NCBI RefSeq assembly: GCF_947623445.1
Contig: NC_135243.1
Location: 20,220,479-20,284,478, forward strand
Origin: Clavelina lepadiformis
Lineage: Eukaryota; Chordata; Ascidiacea; Aplousobranchia; Clavelinidae
Direction: 5' to 3'
DNA: 64,000 nt
The notes below the pieces were generated by a model. That model was not told the DNA's origin, made no database searches, and worked only from the letters and a program-made list of their open reading frames with translations. The stretch's first letter is position 1. Each line of letters opens with the position of its first letter. Shown here piece by piece: positions 11,430-23,500 of the stretch. The position numbers were made by a program, and so were the translations under genes.

Positions 11430-11435
11430 TTTATT
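11430..11435 (-). terminator. Candidate poly(A) signal of the cofilin gene
   Basis: AATAAA on the minus strand, 466 nt after the cofilin stop. Other weaker signals may be used instead. Confidence 0.4.
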
Positions 11436-11900
11436 TGCATTTTACATATTTAAATAAACAAATTTTTATCACAGACCATCAACAAAACATGCTATGAAAC
11501 TATCAACATGTTAGGACATGCTGCCAGCAAAAGTTTTCATATGTTGAATTTGGAATATATAACGCGATTGTACACAAATGAGGTTTAAATACCAAGCAAG
11601 ATCATTAGTGTGCCTATTACATAAAGTTATGTTCAGTGGTAGCAATTTTCAATAAACTCAAAATGATATGATTCTTCAAAAGGAAAATAACTCTGACTGT
11701 TTTGAATGTAATACTACTCAGTACATGGTATATACAGCACTTATATGTATATGACAGAAGAGGGTTGCTTTTCACCACCAGTTAATTAAACAAATTATAC
11801 AAAAAATGTAAAATTGATTTTAACAGAAAGAAAAACAGAATTTGATTATAACTGAAACTGTATTTGAAGTGTTAGTTGTTTAAGTTTAAGACAGTTATTT

Positions 11901-12587
11901 TCATTGACCTGGGGCCTTGCCTTTCACATACTTTCCGGAGGCATCAAAATACACATCTTCTTCCTCAAATCTAACAACAGCTTTAGAAGCAACCCTTTCA
12001 AGTACGTTAGTGATATCCTTATCATCTTCATCACACATCTGCACATGGACTAATGACCCTTCCAACTCAGATTTAAGTGCGTCCAGAGTTGAGGGGACCA
12101 AAATTCTTCCCCTGCCAGCATCTTCGGGCGCCCATGTTATCAAAGCTATTTTATTTGGATATTTTCCTTCAGTATCTTTATATTTTATGTCTACCAGCGC
12201 AAACCTGTGACCGACATAGCAAATATTAATAATGTGTTTTATTGAAACAAAAAACCAACATTAAATATATGTCTGCAGTCATATTAAAACAAAGATCCAA
12301 ACTTGGTTACACAACAGCTAGGTTATATAATTCAGCAATTTTATTAGAGAATGATGGTGTACTCGCACTCACCGACACGAATCTTTGGGGAAACTTTGGA
12401 CTGTTGTGGAGTACGGTGTGGCACAGTCATCATACAATATTGATTCGTTGATTGGCACAACCGACTTGGAATCATCCGAAAATTTTAAGATGAATGCAGC
12501 AACTTTTTTTTCATTGGATTGTTTTGTCTTGAATTGACTATGTAACTGTTTAACTTCTGCGCTAATTTTGATGCCGGATTTTACCAT
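11901..12587 (-). CDS. ADF/cofilin family actin-binding protein
   Basis: Two exons, 12587-12373 and 12204-11901, join in phase (CG|G, giving CRFALVD) to a 172-residue ADF-homology protein. The donor is CG|GTGAGTG and the acceptor GTCACAG|GTTTG. Cofilins bind ADP-actin, sever filaments and speed depolymerisation in the cytoplasm. Family marks are the N-terminal SGIKIS (serine 4 in the place of the LIM-kinase site), the CRFALVDIKY strand after DSC, and ALITWAPEDAGRGRIL. In the long actin-binding helix the usual basic run KKKLTG is replaced by KSELEG, and the C-terminal tail is extended (VYFDASGKYVKGKAPGQ). Here, unlike in many animal cofilins, the initiator methionine is not on its own exon. 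Probably a diverged paralogue; family membership is sure, full severing activity is not. Confidence 0.92.
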
Positions 12588-12830
12588 TTTGTTAAGTTGT
12601 CGCAGGCAATTTGATTCAGAAGCAAAAACAAAAATATATTAAATACTTGGATACACAATAATAATACTCTGAAAAATAAAAACAACATGTATTGAAACAA
12701 CACATTTCAATTGTTTACTACACTTGATTTTCACAAATACCTGGTATGAGAGACTATGACTATTCTTTTATGATATTCTTGCTATTGCTTGTCCATTTTG
12801 TAACCAAAAATGGTTATTTTAGCATTTAAG

Positions 12831-12854
12831 ATATATATATATATATATATATAT
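12831..12854. repeat. (AT)n microsatellite
   Basis: Twelve uninterrupted AT units. Confidence 0.95.
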
Positions 12855-14207
12855 AGATGAGAGTAGGTTTATCTCAGTAAAAGATTTACGGACGGATTTG
12901 CAAGAATTTTTGAGCAACGGATTTTATGTTTGTTTAACTTGAACGGTCTCCCTCCCTCACCTGCTACATTACATTAAACAAATGAAAAAAGCACTTAAAT
13001 GAAATCTGTGGGGATCCACAGTAAAAAGTCTCCAGATAAACATGCTAATTTTTTCCTTCTTATATTTTCTTATGCAGATGATCATTCTTACTACCGTGTA
13101 TAGCTTTACTAGTACAGTTACTTGACTTTGCTTGCAATGAACGACGTCATTAATGTAACAGATTCATGAAAGCAGAGTGTAACGGTTAAAAACTGTTCAA
13201 ATCTTCCTTGATTGCTATTTTCAACAATGATCCTTGCAGTCATAGCTCTTATCACTACTTTTTTCAAATGCACAAGCTGTAGCACATAGCAAAGTAGTAA
13301 TAATAATAATTTCATTTTTCGTGAAAAGTTCGATGGGGATGAAAAATCAAGCTAGTTGTAACTAACACGCGCGGTAAAGTGACTAAGCTGAAAAGGCTTA
13401 AAAATTATTAACGTAATAACTTCTGGTTACAACTAACATCACAACAAGTTTGATTACTTTATTTGGTGAAGTGTTCACAAGAGGAGACTTTGGCATTTTT
13501 GAACACCAAATTGGAATTTCGTTTCAGCATTTGTGATTTTTGACACAAAGTTTAAAGTGAAGTTGCAAGTTGAAGTAACAAAGCTTTCTTTTTTCAATAT
13601 GTATATGGCGAAGGTTAACGTTGTTATGTTGTTCGGTTGTTGAGTCCTGACTCAGAAGGCTGCTGCTTCAGTTGTCTGTTAGCTTCGCTCATATATTGAA
13701 AGAAAAAACACGACCTTCTTAGTTCAACACTTTAATCGAACTGTGGTCCTGTGCGGAAGCAGTGCAGACAAAACTGGGATGGTGAAACGGACGCGCAGTG
13801 AGAAAATTACAACAGGCGGAAAGTATTTTGTGGGCGTCAAACCAAGAAACACCCAACGGCCGCTACACTCTGTTAAGAGTCAAATTTCAAAAGATTTTTG
13901 AATTATATCATAGAAATTAAAAATTTAACAGTAGAGATTGACCGAGATGGTTTTTCTGATAACATTTTATTGATTATTTAGTAGTCAAAGAAGCTGATAA
14001 CTGATGTTTGAAGTCGATATTAATTCGCGGTAAAACAGAAAATATTAATGACAAAATTTAGTTGATTCTAAACATTAACGAATAAGCTATCTAAATAACT
14101 TAATTTTAAGTCTTAACTTCCAATCTAAGCAAAGTTTTGACTGTTTAAACATAAGCCTAATTTCTGTCAGAAGTCACTGCAAGGTTCAATGAGCAGAAAA
14201 AAACACT

Positions 14208-14360
14208 TTTTTCTAAAAGGCTTTAACTCCGGAACCTATTGCCTGATTTCGATCAAAAAAGGTTTGAATTTCTTAGAATTATACTGTTATTTAAAGCTTA
14301 AATTTAGCTAAATCTGAGACTTTGGGTTAATTGGCTGGTTAATTTGACATGGAATGACCC
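14208..14360. mobile_element. Relic right end of a transposon related to the 42.7-46.9 kb element
   Basis: It ends in TTGACATGGAATGACCC, the same 17 bases that close the intact element at 46874-46890. Its inner part keeps the same layout, with a GGCTTTAACTCCGGAACC block that parallels GGCCTATATCTCTAAAACC in the intact copy. No matching left end was found upstream, so it is a solitary, diverged end. Confidence 0.55.
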
Positions 14361-15508
14361 TACAAGCAGCCATGTCTTAAAAGTTAACCGATGGATTTCG
14401 ATGGCGCAAAAGCCTTTATCACACCTATAGCTCACATACATATAAAAAACCATGAGCTATTAAGTGGGTAGGTTCAAAAATTAAAATATATCATCACATT
14501 ATAACATAGTCAAATGAACCAGGTACATAATTGTGCAAATTTAATGCATCTGTAGTGCGCCACTGAAACTCATAACAACCACAATTGAATACGCCTTTGT
14601 TCAACAGTCTTAAATGTTGTACCTCCAACTTGATATAGGCTAATTCTAGTACTTGCTCTTCTCCATGCTTTGATTTCAATACATCCAACAGGTAGCATTA
14701 TATATAGAGAGAGCCTAGGCCCTAGAGTATCTCGCCAATAAGACAATCAAATACAATATGCATATATGGAGTTAGAAGTAACTTGAAACCAGAAAGATGT
14801 AACATGTTTCAATGTTACACCACATCTCCGTAATACAAAAAATTTCACTGGTAATAGCCAATAACCTAATTTGGCAGCTTAAAATTTCTTTTAAGTCTAT
14901 GTCAATATATACTAAACAGATAACGTAAAAAAGGAACTACCAAAACAAGCTAACCAAATTATAGAAGCTCCGAAAAACCATATATGGCACCGTAACTTTC
15001 AGAAAGTAGGCTACTCTTATTTTAATGTTTAATCTGATGCTAGCCTGTACCTGCCTGCCTGCTACTGGCATACTTTCAGAACTGTAAACCGAAAAATTGA
15101 ATAGTGTAACCATATTTGGTAGAAGTCTTTGGCCCCCCAGTTCCCGCCGGCTTGGTTAATAATTAAGCCTGATCTGAAACCACATGACAATAGAACAACA
15201 GCCGGAAAACTTAGCACTTCGAAGAATAATAGCGCAACTTGCCAACTCATTCGAAATGGCGAGTCGCACTCTTAAAATGCCATATATGGTCTCATAACTA
15301 TCGCCCTAGTCTCTAAACGGCCAGCTGAAAAAGTTTTGTACAAAGCAAAGAGGTGGTTTGCTTTTAATTACTAAAAATCGTACTGTACCAATATTTAGTA
15401 AACGGTAATTGAGTACAAAGTATGCTAACAGCTGAAATAGATCATTTCCTTCTTGACGCAAGTTCCTCCGCGTATGTTTTCAATGCTGTCACCATCAAGC
15501 ACGTGACT

Positions 15509-17545
15509 TGACGTCAACATATGTGGTTCAGTGTTGGATGTCAGAGCAACATTTTGAATAAAGAATGCCCAAATAAAGACGTGAGCAGATACCTGTGCAG
15601 GTTCCGATTGATAATGATACACAAACCTATTAATTTTTTTGGTTTTATATGGTATTGCGTGAATTTAGAGCTATTCACCAGGACCAGTGGACCACTGAAG
15701 ATTGTTTGTTCGTAAGCCTACTAACATGGTTGAGACGGATTGATGCTCAAGTCGACTTGAAATGACGTCATGCATTCGACCCGACGAAGCCTTCAATTTA
15801 CATGCTCGGTATCGGATTGAAATCATTTGGAGCGAGGAACTGCTTTTCACTGGTCGGTTTAAAATTAGATTTTAACCATATTTCTCTCAATAAGCTTTGT
15901 TGTACATGGTTTTATTGTCAATGCATATGAAAGATTAGCTTTTGTTGTAAAGTTCACTATAAATTTTGCAATATACTCGCGGGACGAAATCAATAAAATG
16001 ACTTACCGTTGGGCAGACGTAGATTTCTCGCTTCAATATCAAACATAGGTCAGGCTATTTTAGTAGACCTAACAATTGTTGTTAGCAACGATTCTTTTCC
16101 ACGCGCTGCAGAAGATGCATTGTTTTTCTGTTTTTGTAAAGCCTCGTAGTAATGGCTTTTAGAGAAAAGTAATGAGTGGTTAGTTTGCGTGGCTGAGGCT
16201 ACAGACCTAGCTTAGCTACCGGCATGCTCACTACACTAGTTAAAAGCTTTTTGATAATATTATAATTAAAGTAATATCCAGATTGTGCAAGATATAGAAT
16301 TCTCGTCTTTAAGTGTCGAATCAGCGAAGCGTAACACTGCGTCATGATAACTTCCTATGTATTGTTTTAAACTTGTGACGTAGAAGTTGTGCTTGCCTTT
16401 CTTGCATGTGTTCAGTTTTTGCAGTTTTTGCTTTAGCGTGTATTATTATTAGTAACTAGAAATCAGTAATATTATGCAGTTGCCAATAAGCAAAAAGTCT
16501 ACTAAGCTCAATGCTGTAAAATGGACTGTTGAATAGAATGCTGTTGATGTTGAATGTTCTGTTCAAATGTAATCGTTCAAAGAAGAATCAATATAATCAG
16601 TTTATACAATTGTCATTCTTGTGCAAACTACTGTTGAATTCAATTTGAAGAAGTTCAGTGTCGAGTTAGACAACTTTGTTGTCACCTTCACAAGACAATA
16701 ATTCGTTAAAGGTGAACAATTAAGTCTAAGGTTGAAATAGCAGACAACGACCTTATGAGACTCATATACCATCGAGCGCAATAAAAAATTGGACAACCTA
16801 GCATTGTAGTGAAGTGGCTCAACCTGTCAAGTTCAACAACCATAAACCAACCATTTCATTACAGCTACAATCCAACTCACAAAACTCCGACTCCTCACAT
16901 TTTGTGGGATCAAAACAAGCGCGTTTCAAATCCAACCGCCTTAACCCAGGATATAGTAAAATATAAACAGAATGTATGGTGGCACTCTGTAAGGTTAAAT
17001 TTTATTTTTAGTTCTCCTACACTCCGAGTTTTCTCAAGCAAAAGCTTGCTTCATCAGGTGTGTGTTAAGAGATTATAAAAATAAAATGAAAAATATCGAT
17101 CGTTGACAAACGTACTGGTGTGGTAACAGAACCTGTGACGTCATAAGTTTCATTTTGATTGTGGTTTTGAATCAGCAGAAAACGAGTGTTAGGCTACTAG
17201 CGCAAATAGAATATTGAATATCAAACCCTGGAACATTTAGCCAAATTGAAATAGTAAGTTAGGATAATGCCTTTATAATAACTGCGTCAGCTGTCGATCT
17301 GGCACTCACCAGTCAAACAAATAAATAATAATAATATACAAACTGTAAACAGCAAACAAACAGCTATAATTTACTCAGCAGTCCTTAGATCAAATAGTCC
17401 TTAGAAGAAATAAAGACGACTTATTTGGGGTTTTACTAACGCAACGTGTTCAATATCATAACTGCGCCAGTCAGGCTTGTGCTACTTTTTTGCTGAATCA
17501 AAACCCTTTGGTCAAAACATAATTGGGTTTAAATGTATGACGTCA
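15509..17545. promoter_or_regulatory. Four CRE-type TGACGTCA octamers within 2 kb
   Basis: Perfect palindromic TGACGTCA lies at 15509-15516, 15763-15770, 17136-17143 and 17538-17545. This is the CREB/ATF full site. No gene in the window starts next to them, so the target, if any, is unknown. Confidence 0.5.
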
Positions 17546-20517
17546 CAACAAGGGAACTGGTTTGGCACTACACCGGTAACAATCTAATTTCAATTCTGCG
17601 GAGTCATGCCACGTTTTGTACAATTGTATGTCAGTACGGGAGACAGAATATTTCGCAGGGACGGAATGTGTTACGATACCCGCAACGATCTTAGTTCGGT
17701 TTTGCTGTTTAGTGTGTGGCGGTTAATGTCACGCAGTCGTACCACATGGCACTTACCTTTAAAACCCCACCTTCATTTTGTCAGAATCATAGCAAGCGTT
17801 AGTTAAGAAGTGTTTCCAATAAAAAAACTAAGAATGACTGACTCAGCAGATCAAATTCCATTGTTCTGCTGAGTGATTAGTATAGAGATGTCGGCATATT
17901 TTATTTTTTAATATGAAAAAAAAATTATTTGGTTTATCACTGACCAGGTTAGATTGTTCCTTTCTTGTTGGGAAAACGTGTAAGTTTCGCCAATGCCACG
18001 CAGGCACGCGACATCTTAATATATACCAGGTGGTTGCAAGGAGAGCCACAAAAGCAAGTACAAACATTTTATTGAAAAAAAGCTAACTTGTTTTGAACAA
18101 CTTTTGTTCTTTATCAAGTCTCGAATGAATTACAGTATTTGATTACCGAATTACATACTGTACAATGTTATATTGGAGGCAGAAGGGAATAAAATAAAAA
18201 ATAAGAAATATAAACTATCAGCCTGCAGAAAAGAAAGACAACCCTACCAAAGTTAACTTAATATATGAACCGAGTGATATCTGTATTGTTCTGTTAAATA
18301 CTTTGCGGCATTAAAGTAGCAATTACTTTTGCGATATTATTACGTAAAGAAAATTGTTATAATTCTGTGTGTTTCATAATAGACAAACAGAACATCATTT
18401 GCAATGTAAACAAAAATGTTTTTTCGAAATTATATCCACCCGTTGCACACTCAATCAATAATAAAGAAACATTCGAAAGTATATGAAAGCAAGCATAGAT
18501 TTATTGTCGCCATAAAACCACGCAAGGTAAATATACTTTGCAAATATGAATTAGTATGATTTGTTTGTATTTGGTTGGGCTCGGCGAGACTAGAAAGAAA
18601 CGCGAAATAAAATTGTCATTCCAGATGAACGTTCACAGATTTTACTGTGTTTTGTTTAAGCGTTTGTTCCAACTTTCATACGGTTGTAAGTTATTTTGCT
18701 TATGGGAAAATTCGTGGTCGTAACCAACCTTACACGGAGGTGGCGAACAGTAGAAAGATCTATTTTTAGATCGAAAGACTTTATTTAGGCATGTCCGACG
18801 AAGATGCACGGACATGTCGTAACGGTTACCAGCATTACCTTTTTCTTCGTTTTTTTCGGAAGAAATTAAATGTTTTCATTAAGAGCCAAGACTTTCAAAA
18901 AGTGGTATTGACGTAAATTTTGTAACTAATCTTACAATTTTTGTTGGCAAATGTCTTTGTGTTCAAACTGTAAAAAAACATAAGTGACACAGTCATTGCG
19001 CGTGTTGCTGTTGGCAGTATGCATTTTAAAGATATCGTCTTGAACAAGATTGTTGAATTAGCAAAGTTTATTTTTAAATGCATGTAATGAATACCTACGC
19101 TGCGTAGCCTAATTCATGTGTAGAGTATAATTTATACTACATCATGGATGACAATGATATCAACTAAGATAACTAAGCCAAAAATTTAAATTTTCTTTAA
19201 TGAAGTTCGTTTGAACAGGGTTAAATTTCACTTTTCGATAGTCTAAGCTATGTTACACGAATATACAATGATGCTCTTATATCCATTTTGGGTTGTTTAA
19301 ATCTATAGCTTTTAACACCCTGAAACGAAAGCATGTGGTGACTGATGAAATAGATCACAAAGACTATGAAGGCCATCAAACGAAAGCTTGCAAAGCTAAT
19401 AGTGACGTTATAGAGGTGCCACTAATGACGTAAAAAATGCAGAGCACAAAGTGTACATTACTGTATTAAGCCCACAGAAAAGAACACAGAAAGTCGGTAT
19501 AAACTATAGGCAATGCTTTTTTCATAGTTTAAAGAATAGAGACATTTGTCAGCAAATCTTTAGAAAATATAACCTACTAAATTAAGTTTATGCTGGTGGC
19601 GTATAATAGCTGCACTGGTTGCTTTTTGGCGGACGGCCTGAAGTAATAACGTTGCATATCTTGATCTTCAAAAGTCAAATGTGGAGACATATTGCTTAAT
19701 TACAAGATGAACCAGTCTTAAATTGCAGAAAATTTGGTTACATGTGTAATATATTTTCTCTGCCCTTCCTGTTTTCATGCAATTCTCATTGCTATTCAAT
19801 AGTAGTCAGGCAAATCATAGTGCGATGAAATGATGAAGTTAGTTTTCATTTTTAAATATAAAAACGCCAAGCTTTCAGCAGAACGATGGAGTTTGTTATG
19901 TTGAGTCAGCCATTTTTAGCTTTTTTATTGGAAACACGTCTTGACTTATGGGTGCTATGATTCTGCTAGGCTTCTGACAGTATGACACATTATTCATTTG
20001 ACTATAAGACACACTTACTTTGCAAACTTTCTATTATGGTCCTGTCACGTAGTATCCTGAACCCATGCCTCTCTATTGTATTTGCAAAAATTTTGTTTAC
20101 TGGTACTAACCAACAAACCAAGCAATTACCTTCAGTGAACTGGTATATTACACATACCGTATTCAGGTTATGTTCATTGAGATAATTAGCATATATTTTA
20201 TTGGTTTCTGTAGGATATGATTCTGTGATTGATTTTTTGCCATAATACTTGCAGTAAAAACAGGTCTTTTGAATTTCGTGTATATATATGTTATTTATTG
20301 TAAATCAGTGTGTACCAGGTATGTACATGTCAAATATATTAGTGTGCATATTGATGGGTTTGCATCAATTGCATGAGTCTAGTTGTGGTTGTTGTTTTGC
20401 ATGATACAGTGAAACTGGGCTGATGTTTTTGACATAACACCATGGAGAGTTTATTTGGTTTTATATAATTTTACAGCCTAAGTATTCTTTCTGCCTGTGC
20501 TCATTGATTGACTTAAA

Positions 20518-23500
20518 ATGATGAGACTGTTTTATAGCACTGTGATAGTACTTTCATCACTGTGGTCATCCTGTGAAGTTTCTGCCCGTGTTCTGGAATT
20601 AGATGAGAGGTAAAAGAGCGTTTTTTTTCACTGACCATTGATAGGTTACTGTTATTAGTAGAATGCTTTTAGGCATGCTTTATTGTCTTTCAAAGAAATT
20701 GGTAAGGTTAGAGGTTCTGAAACTAGTTTTACATATTTAGCTTAGCCTTATAGGCAGGGTTGCCATCAGTCTCAACTCAAAAATAAGGACGACTAGAAAA
20801 CGAACGAGGAATACCACCTTAAACAGTGTACAACAAGAGAAAGCAACCAATGTTCCTAAAAAAAAAAAAAAAAAAAACAAGACACTATCTGCATGTTCAT
20901 AATTTTGGTATCTCTTTGGTACAAAATGGTATCGTAAGGTGACAAAAGTGCCCCAAAATAAGGACAAAAGTGCCCACCTCCGCCCTAAAAATAAGGACGA
21001 AAGTGAAAATAAGGACATTTCTTAGAAATAAGGACAAACATATTTTCTAAGACACGGACCTTTAAAATAAGGACAAATCTTATAAATAAGGACGGTATGG
21101 CAACCCTGCTTATAGGGGTTAATAAAAATTGAAGAGCGTTATAATCTATTTGGTATGCGTTTCTACCTTGGACCTTAGTGAACAAGTTGTTGCCAACTGT
21201 ACATTTAAATTGGTATTCTATGCAGTTTACTGTTTGGCGTTTCTAGATTTTTAAACGTCCAGTCTGAAGGATCATGGCTTGTAATGTTTTATGCACCTTG
21301 GTGTGGCCATTGTAAAAGTATGGAACCAACGTGGCTGGAGGTTGGAGCTGAGTTGTCCAGGAAAAAGTCTGATGTATCTGTGGCACGCCTGGATGCAACC
21401 AAGTATGAAACTTGTTTCATATTATTCTGTACATCACCGTCAGTGTAGTGGAGTTTTTTGTGTTGAATGTAGTCTCTGCTTGGAGAAATTCTCATTTAAT
21501 CCCTCTAGTAACTCAAAACTAATATGTATGATTATTATATTTATTTGTTTTTAATAGCAGAAGTAAGTAACATTATTGGCTACTGTATAAGTGAACAAGT
21601 TTTAGTGCTTTATGTTTCATGTTATGACATACCAAACGCCACGATATTACCCAATTTTTCATCTCGCATATACGATGCTATATGCAAGATATGGCATATA
21701 TATAAAAACCTATGAAATATACTCATTCAGGTAGTTTTAAATGGGCTTTAATTGAAAATGTCAGTTGCGTAACTTTGATGTGTAAATGCTGTGGAGCAAC
21801 CGAGCAGAACCCTGTGTTCAAAAAATTGGTTTTAACAGCGGACTGCGTGAGCTTCTTTCTGTATTTTGTGTGAAGTAGCAAGTTAAATCGTGATAGTGGT
21901 AATACTGGTAATCGTTGATGCAAGTGCTTTTGCCTGACACAGCAACGGTGTTGGGTGTTTTTATTACAACTTTCATACGTTGATATATGTACTATTTTAA
22001 CTTAAAATTGCAATGTGTATAAATTAATCTGAGAAATATATATCTCAAAATTTCTAGAAAGGACTTGCTGACATTACTCATAAAATTTCATGAGCCATGA
22101 GTTCCCGCTGGTGTGGAACTGTACAGTGATCTGCAATAACGGCATCACATAATATTGTAAACTACGCCCTGCTGTAACTAGTCTATATGTATTAATGAGT
22201 GATGATTTATACTCTTGATGTTATCGCAGGTATTCCAAGATTGCAAGTCATTTTGGTATAAGAGGCTTTCCAACCATCATGTTTTTCAAGAATGGTCAGA
22301 AGTTAGAATATAACAGTGCCAGAAACAAGCACAGCATAATGTCTTTTGTTGATAAAGCCAGTGGGTGTGTGAAGTATTTCAATCTAAAAGTGCATGTCGT
22401 AGTTAATTTTTAGGTTATCATAGCATTGTGGTTATTAATACCATATTGAATTGTCTGTGCAATGCAGTAAAGCATTGGTTTGAAAAATTTACATTAAATC
22501 GCTAAGTACCTTAAAGCAGTTTAAAATCTTTTTTATCAAACACCAAATTTTTGTCTTGTTAATTTTGCGCTTCATGATTATGACTGGGCTTCATCGATTA
22601 AAGTGTAGATGACAGATAATAATTTACTCAGTGATAGTTAACAAATTTTCTTATTGGTGCATTTCTAATCCCACAACCCCAATTTATTTGGCTTTTGGTG
22701 TTCAGTGTTGTTTTAATTTGCCATAAGCGTCATATAATTTGAAGTAAGCCACAACCATGCGTAATATTTTAAAGCAAATTGCGTTTATGTTTGTTTACCA
22801 TTGCTACAGCTGAAAGTTAAAACACAAGGTAATTATATGTTTCTTGTGGTGCTAACATATGCAGACCGGAAGTGTTTTCACTGCACAATAAAGAAGAATT
22901 TCTCAGAGCTCGTGCAGATTATGAGGTTTTCTTTCTTTTCGTTGGAAACGAAGGCACAGAGTTGTTTAACATGTACACAAAAGCTGCCAGAGCATTCTTC
23001 ACAACCATCAAATTCTTCTCTGTGTCTGACTTGGATATTCTTCCTTCGGTAATTTCCATTTTGAAACCTTAGTTTTAATGAAGCCATGTTCTTATGTCTT
23101 GTGTTATTTCATTTCATTATAGATTTGTTAACTTTTTACAATGCTCATTAATTTTTGAAATGGTGCAAAATGTGCTGTCAAGTCTAATGCATATTTTCAA
23201 ACATAATGGCTACATTAAGAATATGGTTTGATACGTTGAAAATGCATAATTAAAAGAATTGTAATTTAGATTGTAAAAAGCTTTTTTTCAAGGAAATCTC
23301 TGTTGCAACAAAACCAACTGTCCTTGTCTTTAAAGATGGCAAGTACTATGAGATGCAAGGCAGCCCACCCAACGCTGCGTTTGTTGCAGCCTGGGTAAAA
23401 GTAGAGCGTTTTCCAAGCTACAACCAGCTTACCGGTACAAATACAACTGTGCTTTGTTTTGTTACTTGAACTTTTCTAAAACTTTTTGTGTATGAAGATG

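Larger units (their letters stand above)
7633..11900. other. Non-coding stretch between MOSPD-like and cofilin genes
   Basis: It holds a diverged direct repeat (8086-8190 and 8422-8524), a short (AATTC)n-like tract at about 9150-9200, a T-rich tract at about 9820-9845, a hAT-type MITE (10220-10413), a tRNA-like relic on the minus strand (11081-11128) and the cofilin 3' UTR (to about 11430). Reading frames at 10672-11114 and 11243-11440 show no family features. Confidence 0.55.
12588..20517. other. Long non-coding stretch between cofilin and TMX3
   Basis: No coding exon of a known family was found on either strand. It holds an (AT)n microsatellite (12831-12854), a relic transposon end (14208-14360), four TGACGTCA octamers between 15509 and 17545 and a perfect 10-bp inverted repeat near 17837. 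Short reading frames here have no recognisable motif. Confidence 0.55.

Noticed and set aside
17843-18067. 74-codon frame opening with a hydrophobic, signal-like stretch (MFVLAFVALLATTWYIL)
   Set aside because: The remainder shows no secreted-protein features and there is no splice or poly(A) support.
19336-19385. CTGATGA followed by CGAAA, as in a hammerhead ribozyme core
   Set aside because: The sequence between them forms no stem II and flanking stems I and III do not pair.
20737-21185. Minus-strand frames over TMX3 intron 1
   Set aside because: They lie in the hAT MITE and its A tract.
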